Origin: Cellulomonas sp.
Lineage (GTDB): Bacteria; Actinomycetota; Actinomycetes; Actinomycetales; Cellulomonadaceae
Reading direction: 5' to 3'
Length of the DNA: 64,000 bases
NCBI RefSeq assembly: GCF_015234515.1
Contig: NZ_JADGMY010000033.1
Span: 1 to 64,000, forward strand
The position numbers and the translations under genes were made by a program. The notes under the pieces were generated by a model. It worked only from the letters and a program-made list of their open reading frames with translations. It was not told the DNA's origin and did no database searches. Shown here in pieces: positions 1 to 7,595 of the stretch (positions are counted from its first letter, which is position 1; the number at the start of each line of letters is the position of its first letter).

Positions 1-60
1 TATGGCATCGACTACTTGGCACACTGTTGAGTTCTCAAGGAACAGACGCGCATCCTCTTC
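1..60 (-). ncRNA. Leader of a 16S rRNA precursor (rRNA operon entering at left edge)
   Basis: Read on the minus strand, positions 50-23 carry the stretch CTTGAGAACTCAACAGTGTG, the leader sequence commonly found just before 16S rRNA genes of high-GC Gram-positives. The transcript runs leftwards out of the window, so the mature 16S should begin a short distance beyond position 1. An rRNA operon directly after tyrS is a known arrangement in this group. The match is from memory, and no part of mature 16S is visible. Confidence 0.75.
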
Positions 61-98
61 GGCGTTTCCGCTTTCCGCAGGAGGCTTGTTCGTGTTCT

Positions 99-270
99 AA
101 TCTAGCAGGCTTTCTCGGTGTCTCTGACCACCGTGGTGGCCGTTGATCTCTCCGGATCGCCGCCGCATCACTGTACCCGACCCTGTGAGCTTCGGGCTTC
201 ACCATGCGGCGCGGATCTTCCGATCCCCGCCGCATGACTCTACCCGACGCTCTGAGCGCCGAGGTTCATC
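99..270 (-). promoter_or_regulatory. Tandem rRNA-operon promoter region
   Basis: On the minus strand there are three -10-like hexamers, TAGAGT (242-237), TACAGT (175-170) and TAGATT (104-99, preceded by TGC as an extended -10). They are spaced about 67 and 71 bases apart. The first two sit in a near-perfect direct repeat (roughly 266-200 and 199-133) sharing the core GTCGGGTA-AGT-ATGCGGCGG. Tandem promoters are typical for rRNA operons. I cannot find convincing -35 boxes, so the exact start sites are inference. Confidence 0.55.
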
Positions 271-468
271 ATGCGGGTAGTGCCCTGCTCCGCGGGACCG
301 ACCATCGAGCTGGGCTCGGTGTCCGTTCCTCCCTGCTGGGCGGGCTAGAGGAACGTTACGCGACTGCCGCCCGGAGGGCAAACCCGTGGGCGCGTGACGC
401 CGGTCACCGCGCGGGCGGACCCGTGGAGACGCCGGCGGGGCGCATCGAGGCGGTCCCCCGGACGTGCC

Positions 469-502
469 GAGGGCCCTCCGGGCAGGTGCCGGGAGGGCCC
501 TC
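469..502 (-). terminator. tyrS terminator hairpin
   Basis: An 11-base inverted repeat, GAGGGCCCTCC (469-479) and its complement (492-502), separated by 12 bases, lies just past the tyrS stop. It has no T tract, as is usual in such GC-rich genomes. It would separate tyrS from the rRNA promoters. Confidence 0.7.
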
Positions 503-520
503 GTCGGGAGCGCGTCGTGG

Positions 521-1798
521 TCAGTCCGACCGCGTGCCCGGCTGCGCGTCGACGACCGCGAGCGTCCGCTTGCCACGTCGCAGCACAGCCCACCTGCCGT
601 GCAGCAGGTCCTCTGCCGCGAGCGTCGCGTCCTCGCCGGCGACCCGCACGTTGTTCACCGACGCACCGCCCTCGCCGATGGCGCGACGCGCCGCCGCCTT
701 GCTGGCGACCACACCGGTGGCGGCGAACAGGTCGACCAGGAGGTCCCCGGGCCGGCCGGGTGCGCTCGGCAGCTCCGCGACCGCGGCGCCGAGCGTCGCC
801 TCGTCCAGGGCGTCGAGCGCTCCCCTGCCGAAGAGCGCCTGGCTGGCGGCGACCACCGCGTCCGCGACGTCGGCGCCGTGGACCAGCGCCGTGACGTCGT
901 ACGCGAGCGCCCGCTGCGCCTCACGAGCCGCCGGCCGCTCGGCGACCGCCAGCTCGAGCTCGGCGATCTCCTCACGCGTGCGGAACGTGAACACCTTGAG
1001 GTACCCGGCGACGTCGGCGTCGTCCGCGTTGAGCCAGAACTGGTAGAACGCGTACGGCGTCGTCATCTCAGGGTCGAGCCACACGGTCCCCGACTCCGTC
1101 TTGCCGAACTTCGTGCCGTCCGCCTTGGTGATGAGCGGCGTCGTCAGGGCGTGGACGGCCGTGCCCTCGACCTTGCGGACCAGCTCCACGCCGGAGAGCA
1201 GGTTGCCCCACTGGTCGTTGCCACCCGTCTGCAGACGCACGCCGTGCCGGCGGAAGAGCTCGAGGTAGTCCATGCCCTGCAGGATCTGGTAGCTGAACTC
1301 GGTGAAGCTGATGCCCTGGTCGCTGTGCAGCCGGCGCGCGACCGTGTCCTTGGCCAGCATCGTGCCGAGGCGGTAGTGCTTGCCCACGTCGCGCAGGAAG
1401 TCGATCGCCGACAGCCCGGACGTCCAGTCGAGGTTGTTGACCATGGTCGCGGCGTTGGCGCCGTCGAACCGGAGCAGCGGCGCGATCTGCCCCCGGATCC
1501 GCTCGACCCAGCCGGCCACGAGGTCCGGCGAGTTCAAGGTCCGCTCCCCCGTCATCTTGGGGTCGCCGATGAGGCCCGTGGCACCACCGACGAGGGCGAA
1601 CGGCCGGTGCCCCGCGTCCTGCAGGCGCCGGACCGTCAGGATCTGCACGAGGTTCCCGATGTGCAGGCTCGGCGCGGTGGGGTCGAACCCGCAGTACAAC
1701 GCGAGCGGACCCGCGGCCAGCTCGGCGCGCAGCGCGTCGAGGTCGGTGTGCTGGGCGAGGAGCCCGCGCCACGCGAGCTCGTCGAGGATGTCGGTCAC
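521..1798 (-). CDS. tyrS: Tyrosyl-tRNA synthetase
   Basis: Class I aminoacyl-tRNA synthetase charging tRNA-Tyr with tyrosine in the cytosol. The 425-residue product has the HIGH-type signature as HIGN at residues 46-49, the KMSKS-type loop as KFGKT at 230-234, and a C-terminal S4 RNA-binding domain from about residue 360. Length is normal. The GTG start at 1798 has GGAG about 8 bases upstream and places the family's N-terminus (VTDILDEL) correctly. A further 67 in-frame codons upstream are not protein-like. It is the last gene before the rRNA operon, in the same direction as the arginine cluster but separated from the glycosylase gene by 107 bases with a hairpin. Confidence 0.95.
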   Translation of the reverse strand: MTDILDELAWRGLLAQHTDLDALRAELAAGPLALYCGFDPTAPSLHIGNLVQILTVRRLQDAGHRPFALVGGATGLIGDPKMTGERTLNSPDLVAGWVERIRGQIAPLLRFDGANAATMVNNLDWTSGLSAIDFLRDVGKHYRLGTMLAKDTVARRLHSDQGISFTEFSYQILQGMDYLELFRRHGVRLQTGGNDQWGNLLSGVELVRKVEGTAVHALTTPLITKADGTKFGKTESGTVWLDPEMTTPYAFYQFWLNADDADVAGYLKVFTFRTREEIAELELAVAERPAAREAQRALAYDVTALVHGADVADAVVAASQALFGRGALDALDEATLGAAVAELPSAPGRPGDLLVDLFAATGVVASKAAARRAIGEGGASVNNVRVAGEDATLAAEDLLHGRWAVLRRGKRTLAVVDAQPGTRSD

Positions 1799-1860
1799 GG
1801 TCGTCTCCAGTTCAGGTGCCGACCCGCCCGGTGGCGGGGTACGGCGGGTGGTCGTCGCAG

Positions 1861-1878
1861 GCCGCGCGTCCGCGCGGC
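1861..1878 (-). terminator. Possible terminator after the DNA glycosylase gene
   Basis: An 8-base stem GCCGCGCG / CGCGCGGC with a 2-base loop sits between the glycosylase stop (1906) and tyrS. It is short and may be chance in 74-75% GC DNA. It is the only hairpin seen in this gap. Confidence 0.35.
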
Positions 1879-1905
1879 ACGACGCTGGTCGTGCTCGGTT
1901 CGGTG

Positions 1906-2631
1906 TCAGGCCGACGTCGTCGCCCCGGGGGCGTCTGCCGACGTCGGCGACCGATACGCGGGGCGATAGGCGGAGACGGTCCGCTCGCCGGTGAGCCACA
2001 GACGCCAGGGGTGCAGCCCGCCGTCACCGCCCGCGCCGGAGACACCGACGCGGGGGCCGGCCGCCACCGGGGGCTGGATCGTGCGCGGGTCCCGCCTGCG
2101 GACGAGCACGCGACCATCGAGCTCGGTGAGGTCCGCACCGTTCGCCTCGAGGTCGAGGCCCAGGGCGACGGCGAGGCGCGCCGGGCCACGCGCGAGCTGG
2201 CGCACGCTGTCGACGACGCCGGCCCGCTCGCGTCGCGCCCAGGCCAGGTCCGCGCCCTCGACGACCTCACCGGCACGCAGCAGGACGGCAGACGCCCGGC
2301 CGGCGACCTCGGTGACGACGTTGACGCAGTGGTGCAGGCCGAGATGGCGGTAGACGTAGAGCCGACCGGGCTCGCCGAACATCGCGGCGTTCCGTCCGGT
2401 CCGCCCGCGGTACGCGTGGGACCCCGGGTCGTCCTCGCCGCCGTACGCCTCGACCTCGGTGAGACGCACCGTCACGTCGCCCTCGTCGCTGCGTGTCGTG
2501 ACGAATGCGCCGAGCAGATCACGCGCGACAGCCAGGGGTGGACGGGCGTACCAGGTGTGCGCGGGCACCGCCGCCAGGCCGGGGACGAGTCCGTCGTCCG
2601 ACCGGCCCGTCGAGGACGCCGGGGGGTGCAC
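1906..2631 (-). CDS. mpg: Alkyladenine (3-methyladenine) DNA glycosylase, AAG/Mpg family
   Basis: Base-excision repair enzyme that removes alkylated purines such as 3-methyladenine. The family core is clear: TEVEAYGG (residues 58-65, with the general-base Glu in EAY), then DPGSHAYRGRTGRN, MFGEPG and YVYRHLGLHHCVNVV, as in human AAG. The 241 residues are slightly longer than the usual 190-220. The extra length is N-terminal, so the GTG at 2631 is a best guess; an in-frame GTT just upstream is not a start. It begins 7 bases after the stop of the P-loop kinase gene, which suggests cotranscription. Family assignment is firm. Confidence 0.88.
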   Translation of the reverse strand: MHPPASSTGRSDDGLVPGLAAVPAHTWYARPPLAVARDLLGAFVTTRSDEGDVTVRLTEVEAYGGEDDPGSHAYRGRTGRNAAMFGEPGRLYVYRHLGLHHCVNVVTEVAGRASAVLLRAGEVVEGADLAWARRERAGVVDSVRQLARGPARLAVALGLDLEANGADLTELDGRVLVRRRDPRTIQPPVAAGPRVGVSGAGGDGGLHPWRLWLTGERTVSAYRPAYRSPTSADAPGATTSA

Positions 2632-2638
2632 AGGCTCA

Positions 2639-3289
2639 TCATGCCAAACCGGTCCCGGACGGCGCGGGGTCGTCCGCGTCAGACGTCCGCGGGACCACCT
2701 CGCCCGCCGCGTCGAGCCACAGGTCGGCGCGCTCCCGCGTGCTCTCACGCGCGAAGTGGGCACGCTCGTCCGCCATCCACGCCTTCCAGTGGACGCGCGC
2801 GGCCTCGCCGTCACGGGCGAGCCCGCGCTCGAGCCGCAGCGCGTCGGGCGCCTCGACCCACACCCGCAACGAGGCGACGGCGTCCGCGTCACGGCGTGCG
2901 GACCCGCACCCCTCCAGGAGGAGCACGTCCTCGACGGGGACGTCGACCCAGTCGGCGAAGGCGCCGGCGGCCCAGTCGTACCGCTGGAGTCGACCCGCTC
3001 GACCGTGCCGCAACGGCTCGAGCACCTGGGCCACCACGCGGGGCCACAGCGTGCCCTCGAGCCCGTGCCAGCCGTCGTAGAGGTCGTCGAGGTGCACGAC
3101 CGCGACGCCGGCACCGCGACGGATCAGGTGCTCCCGCACGCGTTCTGCGGTCGTCGTCTTGCCCGAGCCCGCAGGCCCGTCGATGCAGACCAGCCGTACC
3201 GGTCCCAGGCGAGACGGCTCACGCAGCGCACGCTCCGCCACGGCTTCCGCGCCGGGCGCACCGCCCGACGAGGGCACGACGGACCTCAC
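2639..3289 (-). CDS. Uridine-kinase-like P-loop NTPase
   Basis: The 216-residue product has a Walker A loop GPAGSGKTT at residues 38-46. It is followed by HLDDLYDGWHGL, typical of uridine/pantothenate kinase-like proteins that phosphorylate small molecules (Asp-Asp as catalytic base/Mg ligand), then by LLLEGCG (Walker B position) and a Trp/Arg-rich lid. The substrate cannot be told from sequence. The GTG start at 3289 overlaps the stop of a small upstream ORF as GTGA, which supports this start and translational coupling. A second GTG 12 bases on is possible. It lies at the distal end of the arginine cluster but has no obvious arginine role. Confidence 0.75.
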   Translation of the reverse strand: MRSVVPSSGGAPGAEAVAERALREPSRLGPVRLVCIDGPAGSGKTTTAERVREHLIRRGAGVAVVHLDDLYDGWHGLEGTLWPRVVAQVLEPLRHGRAGRLQRYDWAAGAFADWVDVPVEDVLLLEGCGSARRDADAVASLRVWVEAPDALRLERGLARDGEAARVHWKAWMADERAHFARESTRERADLWLDAAGEVVPRTSDADDPAPSGTGLA

Positions 3290-3399
3290 TGCGCCGACCG
3301 GGCGCGCTGCACCTGCGCCCACGCCACCCACCGCTCGAGGTCGGCCCGGCACGTGACGTCGGCGACCGCGAGCGCCGTCACCGACCAGCCCGTACCCAT
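3286..3399 (-). CDS. Small coupled ORF, 37 residues, unknown
   Basis: ATG at 3399 opens a 37-codon frame reading MGTGWSVTALAVADVT..., ending in TGA that overlaps the next gene's GTG (GTGA, 3289-3286). Third codon positions are G or C in all but one codon, the signature of real genes in this genome. GGGAGG lies 14 bases upstream. An in-frame GTG at 3423 (8 codons earlier, with CGGAG ten bases upstream) is an alternative start. There is no signal peptide or known motif. It may be a small protein or a coupling leader for the kinase. I do not recognise it. Confidence 0.45.
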   Translation of the reverse strand: MGTGWSVTALAVADVTCRADLERWVAWAQVQRARSAQ

Positions 3400-3438
3400 C
3401 GCACCATCCCGCGCCTCCCGCACCGGGGCAAGGCTCCG

Positions 3439-4854
3439 TCAGGCGCGCCCGGCCCGCAGGCGCGCGCTGCGGTCCCGTGCGGCGACGAGCTGCTCCGCCA
3501 CCCGTACCGGCGCGGTGCCACCCACCGCGTCGCGCGACGCGAGCGAGCCCTCGACCGACAGCACCGTCCGCACGTCGGGCGTCAGGTGCTCGCTGATCGT
3601 GGCGAGGTCGGCGTCCGACAGGTCCCAGAGCTCGATGCCGCGCTCCTCGCACGTCCGTACGCACGTGCCGGCGACCTCGTGCGCGACACGGAACGGGACG
3701 CCCTGGCGGACGAGCCACTCGGCGATGTCGGTCGCCAGGGAGAAGCCCTGCGGCGCGAGCGCCGCCATGCGGTCGGTGTCGAACGTGAGCGTCGCGACCA
3801 TGCCGGCGAACGCCGGCAGCAGGACGGTCAGCTGGTCCACCTGGTCGAAGACCGGCTCCTTGTCCTCCTGCAGGTCACGGTTGTACGCGAGCGGCAGGCC
3901 CTTGAGCGTGGTCAGCAGACCCGTGAGGTCCCCGATGAGCCGCCCGGCCTTGCCGCGCGCGAGCTCGGCGACGTCGGGGTTCTTCTTCTGCGGCATGATG
4001 CTCGACCCGGTCGAGTACGCGTCGTGCAGACGCACGAACCCGAACTCCTTGGTCGCCCACAGGATGATGTCCTCCGCCAGACGCGACAGGTCGACGGCGG
4101 TCATCGCGGCGACGAACGCGAACTCCGCGACGACGTCGCGCGACGCGGTGCCGTCGATCGAGTTCTCGACGGGGCCCGCGAAGCCGAGCTCGGCCGCCAC
4201 CGCCGCCGGGTCCAGACCCAGCGACGAGCCCGCCAGCGCACCCGAGCCGTACGGCGAACGCGCCGCGCGCGCGTCCCAGTCGGCCCAGCGCTCGACGTCG
4301 CGCAGCAGCGGCCACGCGTGGGCGAGCAGGTGGTGCGCGAGCAGGACGGGCTGCGCGTGCTGCAGGTGCGTCCGGCCCGGCATGGGTGCGTCACCGGCGA
4401 CCTCGGCCTGGGCCACGAGCGCGTCGACGACGTCGAGCACCAGGGCCGACAGCACGCGCGACTGGCGGCGCAGGTACAGGCGCACGAGCGTCGCGATCTG
4501 GTCGTTGCGCGACCGCCCGGCCCGCAGCTTGCCGCCCAGGTCGGTCCCGGCCCGCTCGATGAGCCCGCGCTCGAGCGCGGTGTGCACGTCCTCGTCGTCC
4601 GGCAGGGGCGCGAACGCCCCCGACGCGACGTCGGCGCGCAGCCGCTCGAGCGCGTCGACCATGCCGGCGACCTCGTCGTCCGACAGCAGCCCGGCCGCGT
4701 GCAGCACGTGGGCGTGCGCGACCGAGCCGGTGATGTCGTCGTCAGCGAGGCGCCAGTCGAACTGCGTCGAGCGCGAGAGGTCGGCGAGGGCCGCCGCGGG
4801 GCCGGACGCGAAGCGTCCGCCCCACAGCGCGAGCGGGCCGGGCTGGTCGGTCAC
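3439..4854 (-). CDS. argH: Argininosuccinate lyase
   Basis: Last step of arginine synthesis: splits argininosuccinate into arginine and fumarate. The 471-residue product has the fumarase/aspartase-superfamily signature GSSIMPQKKNP (around residues 280-290) and the N-terminal LWGGRF typical of ArgH. Length is normal. The GTG start at 4854 overlaps the argG stop (GTGA, 4854-4851), so it is translationally coupled to argG. It is the last gene of the argC-to-argH run. Confidence 0.97.
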   Translation of the reverse strand: MTDQPGPLALWGGRFASGPAAALADLSRSTQFDWRLADDDITGSVAHAHVLHAAGLLSDDEVAGMVDALERLRADVASGAFAPLPDDEDVHTALERGLIERAGTDLGGKLRAGRSRNDQIATLVRLYLRRQSRVLSALVLDVVDALVAQAEVAGDAPMPGRTHLQHAQPVLLAHHLLAHAWPLLRDVERWADWDARAARSPYGSGALAGSSLGLDPAAVAAELGFAGPVENSIDGTASRDVVAEFAFVAAMTAVDLSRLAEDIILWATKEFGFVRLHDAYSTGSSIMPQKKNPDVAELARGKAGRLIGDLTGLLTTLKGLPLAYNRDLQEDKEPVFDQVDQLTVLLPAFAGMVATLTFDTDRMAALAPQGFSLATDIAEWLVRQGVPFRVAHEVAGTCVRTCEERGIELWDLSDADLATISEHLTPDVRTVLSVEGSLASRDAVGGTAPVRVAEQLVAARDRSARLRAGRA

Positions 4855-6089
4855 GCGTCGATGCCTCCCTGCGTCCCCAGGTCGGGGGCGTTGCCGAACT
4901 TGACGTCACGCGCGGCGGCGAGCTTGGAGCTCAGGCCGTAGATCTCGATGAAGCCGCGCGCCGCCGACTGGTCGAACGTGTCGCCGGAGTCGTACGTCGC
5001 GAGGTTGAAGTCGTACAGGCTCGAGTCGGAGCGGCGACCGGTGACCGTCGCACGGCCGCCGTGCAGCACCATGCGGACGTCGCCGGAGACGTAGCGCTGC
5101 GTGTCGTCGACGAAGATGTCGAGCGACTTCTTCAGCGGCGAGAACCACTGGCCGTCGTAGACCAGCTCGGACCAGCGCTGCTCCACGCCGCGCTTGAACC
5201 GCGCCTGCTCGCGCTCGACCGTGACGTTCTCGAGCTCCTGGTGCGCGGCGATGAGCGCGATGGCGCCGGGCGCCTCGTAGACCTCGCGGGACTTGATGCC
5301 GACCAGGCGGTCCTCGACGATGTCGATCCGGCCGACGCCCTGGGCGCCGGCGCGGCGGTTCATCTCCTGGATCGCCTGCAGCGGCGTCACGGGCACACCG
5401 TCGAGCGCGACCGGGATGCCGGGCTCGAACGTGATGACGACCTCGTCGGCGACCGGCGGGAACGTCGGGTCGTCGGTGTAGGTGTAGACGTCCTTGGTGG
5501 GGCCGTTCCAGATGTCCTCGAGGAAGCCCGTCTCCACCGCGCGGCCCCACACGTTCTGGTCGATCGAGAACGGGTTGTGCTTGGTGGTCGCGATCGGCAG
5601 CTTGTGCTTCTCGGCGTACTCGATCGCCTTGTCGCGCGTCAGGGCGAGGTCCCGGACCGGTGCGAGGCACTTCAGGTCGGGCGCGAGGGAGGTGATGCCG
5701 ACCTCGAACCGGACCTGGTCGTTGCCCTTGCCGGTGCAGCCGTGCGCGACCGTGGTGGCGCCGAACTGCCGGGCCGCGCGCACCAGGTGCTTGACGATGA
5801 CCGGGCGCGAGAGCGCCGAGACGAGCGGGTACCGGTCGAGGTACATGCCGTTCGCCTTGAGCGCCGGCATGCAGTACTCGGTCGCGAACTCGTCACGCGC
5901 GTCGGCGACGTAGGCCTCGACCGCGCCGCAGTCGAGCGCGCGGCGACGGATGACCTCGAGGTCCTCACCGCCCTGGCCGACGTCGACGGCGACGGCGATC
6001 ACCTCGGCACCGGTGGCCTCGGCGACCCAGCCGATCCCCACCGAGGTGTCGAGGCCGCCGGAGTACGCGAGGACGACGCGTTCGGTCAT
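4851..6089 (-). CDS. argG: Argininosuccinate synthase
   Basis: Joins citrulline and aspartate using ATP. The 412-residue product starts MTERVVLAYSGGLDTSV, with the ATP-pyrophosphatase P-loop AYSGGLDTS at residues 8-16, and has full family length. The ATG at 6089 has AAGGAG nine bases upstream. An in-frame ATG 13 codons earlier lies inside the operator region and is rejected. It is the only gene in the cluster separated from its upstream neighbour (70 bases after argR), and that gap holds an ArgR-type box, so argGH likely has its own regulated promoter. Confidence 0.97.
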   Translation of the reverse strand: MTERVVLAYSGGLDTSVGIGWVAEATGAEVIAVAVDVGQGGEDLEVIRRRALDCGAVEAYVADARDEFATEYCMPALKANGMYLDRYPLVSALSRPVIVKHLVRAARQFGATTVAHGCTGKGNDQVRFEVGITSLAPDLKCLAPVRDLALTRDKAIEYAEKHKLPIATTKHNPFSIDQNVWGRAVETGFLEDIWNGPTKDVYTYTDDPTFPPVADEVVITFEPGIPVALDGVPVTPLQAIQEMNRRAGAQGVGRIDIVEDRLVGIKSREVYEAPGAIALIAAHQELENVTVEREQARFKRGVEQRWSELVYDGQWFSPLKKSLDIFVDDTQRYVSGDVRMVLHGGRATVTGRRSDSSLYDFNLATYDSGDTFDQSAARGFIEIYGLSSKLAAARDVKFGNAPDLGTQGGIDA

Positions 6090-6116
6090 GTCAGTTTTCT
6101 CCTTCTCGAGGTCCGC

Positions 6117-6155
6117 TTGCATGAACATACATGGTCATGCGGACCTATGCATAAC
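6117..6155 (-). promoter_or_regulatory. ArgR operator and promoter of argGH
   Basis: The 14-mer TGCATGAACATACA (6118-6131) is identical to one upstream of argC (12216-12229), in the same orientation relative to the gene. A palindrome TATGCATA follows at 6146-6153, and CATGC half-sites lie between. On the minus strand the 14-mer contains the -10-like hexamer TATGTT (6129-6124), so a repressor bound here would cover the promoter. The link to ArgR is by position and by similarity to known ARG boxes. Confidence 0.7.
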
Positions 6156-6159
6156 CCGC

Positions 6160-6666
6160 TCAGCCCTCGGCGGCCAGCGTCAGGAAGCGGGCGGCGAGCG
6201 CCTCGCCACCGGCCGGATCGCGCGAGATGACGAGCACCGTGTCGTCCCCCGCGATGGTGCCGAGGACCGAGGGCATCACGGAGTGGTCGATCGCCGACGC
6301 CAGGAACTGCGCGGCCCCCGGTGGCGTGCGCAGCACGACCAGGTTGCCCGACGCCTCCGCGCTGACCAGCAGCTCCGCGCACAGGCGCGCGAGGCGTGCC
6401 GCGAGGTGCTCGGCGTCCGACCGCGTCGGCGTGCGGTCACCGCCCTCCGCGGGCACCGCGTAGGCCAGAGCACCGGTGGCCGTGCGGATCCGCACCGCGC
6501 GCAGCTCCACGAGGTCCCGGCTGAGCGTGGCCTGCGTGACGGTGACGCCCTCCTCCGCGAGGAGGGCAGCGAGCTCGCCCTGGGAGTGCACGGTGCCCCG
6601 CTGCAGGAGCGACACGATGAGCGCGTGGCGCGCCGCCTTCGTGGCGGCCACGGTGGGCGTGCTCAC
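6160..6666 (-). CDS. argR: Arginine repressor ArgR
   Basis: Arginine-dependent hexameric transcription regulator. The 168-residue product has the N-terminal winged helix with the recognition signature VTQATLSRDL (residues about 42-51). Its C-terminal oligomerisation/arginine-binding domain carries GTIAGDDTVLVI, the usual GT-x-AGDDT motif. The GTG start at 6666 overlaps the argF stop (GTGA). Being inside the cluster, it probably controls the two identical boxes before argC and argG and thereby its own expression. Confidence 0.95.
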   Translation of the reverse strand: MSTPTVAATKAARHALIVSLLQRGTVHSQGELAALLAEEGVTVTQATLSRDLVELRAVRIRTATGALAYAVPAEGGDRTPTRSDAEHLAARLARLCAELLVSAEASGNLVVLRTPPGAAQFLASAIDHSVMPSVLGTIAGDDTVLVISRDPAGGEALAARFLTLAAEG

Positions 6667-7595
6667 ACCCCCTCCAGGAGGAAGGTCAGGACCGCCTTCT
6701 GCGCGTGCAGCCGGTTCTCGGCCTCGTCCCACACCACCGACTGCGGACCGTCGAGGACCTCGGCGGTGATCTCCTTGCCGCGGTACGCGGGCAGGCAGTG
6801 CAGCACCAGCGCGTCGGGCTGTGCGCGGGCCAGGGTGGGCGCGTCGAGCCGGAACGCCTCGAAGCGACGCTCCCGCTCGGCGACCTCGTCCTCCTGCCCC
6901 ATGGACGTCCACGTGTCGGTGGCGACCACGTCGGCACCGGTGACGGCCTCGGCGACGTCGTGCACGACCGTCACCGAGCCACCCGTCCGCGCGGCGATCT
7001 CGGACGCCCGGGCGACCACCGCGGCGTCGGGCAGCGCGTCCGTGGGCGTCCCGACGCGGACGTGCAGGCCCGCCGTGGCACCGCCGAGGAGGTAGGAGTG
7101 CGCCATGTTGTTCGCGCCGTCACCGACGTACGCGAGCGTCGTGCCGGCGAGCGACGCGACGCCGCCGCGGTGCTGGGCGATCGTGGTGAGGTCGGCCAGG
7201 ACCTGGCACGGGTGGAACTCGTCGGTCAGCGCGTTGACGACCGGCACACCGGCCACCGACGCCATCTCCTCGATGCGCTGCTGCCCGTGCGTCCGCCACA
7301 CGATCGCGGCGACCTGCCGCCCGAGCACCCGCCCGGTGTCGGCGATCGACTCGCGCACACCGATGCGCGCGAGCGACCCCTCGACCAGCAGCGGGAAGCC
7401 ACCGAGCTCGGCGATGCCCGTCACGAAGCTGACCTGCGTGCGCAGCGTGGGCTTGTCGAAGATCACCGCGACCGCGCGGGGTCCCGCGAGCGGCGTGCGC
7501 AGGAACCGGTCGGCACGGAGCGCGAGCGCGAGCTCGAGGACCTCGCCCTGCTCGTCGGGCGTCAGGTCGTCGTCACGCAGGAAGTGGCGGGTCAC
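6663..7595 (-). CDS. argF: Ornithine carbamoyltransferase
   Basis: Makes citrulline from ornithine and carbamoyl phosphate. The 310-residue product has HPCQ (128-131) and HCLP (about 265), both family motifs. The carbamoyl-phosphate motif, normally STRTR, reads as DKPTLRTQ at 47-54. The Arg-Thr core is kept but neighbouring residues differ, which may be a lineage variant. Position between argD and argR, and total length, support ArgF over aspartate or other transcarbamoylases. The GTG start at 7595 overlaps the argD stop by four bases. Confidence 0.92.
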   Translation of the reverse strand: MTRHFLRDDDLTPDEQGEVLELALALRADRFLRTPLAGPRAVAVIFDKPTLRTQVSFVTGIAELGGFPLLVEGSLARIGVRESIADTGRVLGRQVAAIVWRTHGQQRIEEMASVAGVPVVNALTDEFHPCQVLADLTTIAQHRGGVASLAGTTLAYVGDGANNMAHSYLLGGATAGLHVRVGTPTDALPDAAVVARASEIAARTGGSVTVVHDVAEAVTGADVVATDTWTSMGQEDEVAERERRFEAFRLDAPTLARAQPDALVLHCLPAYRGKEITAEVLDGPQSVVWDEAENRLHAQKAVLTFLLEGV

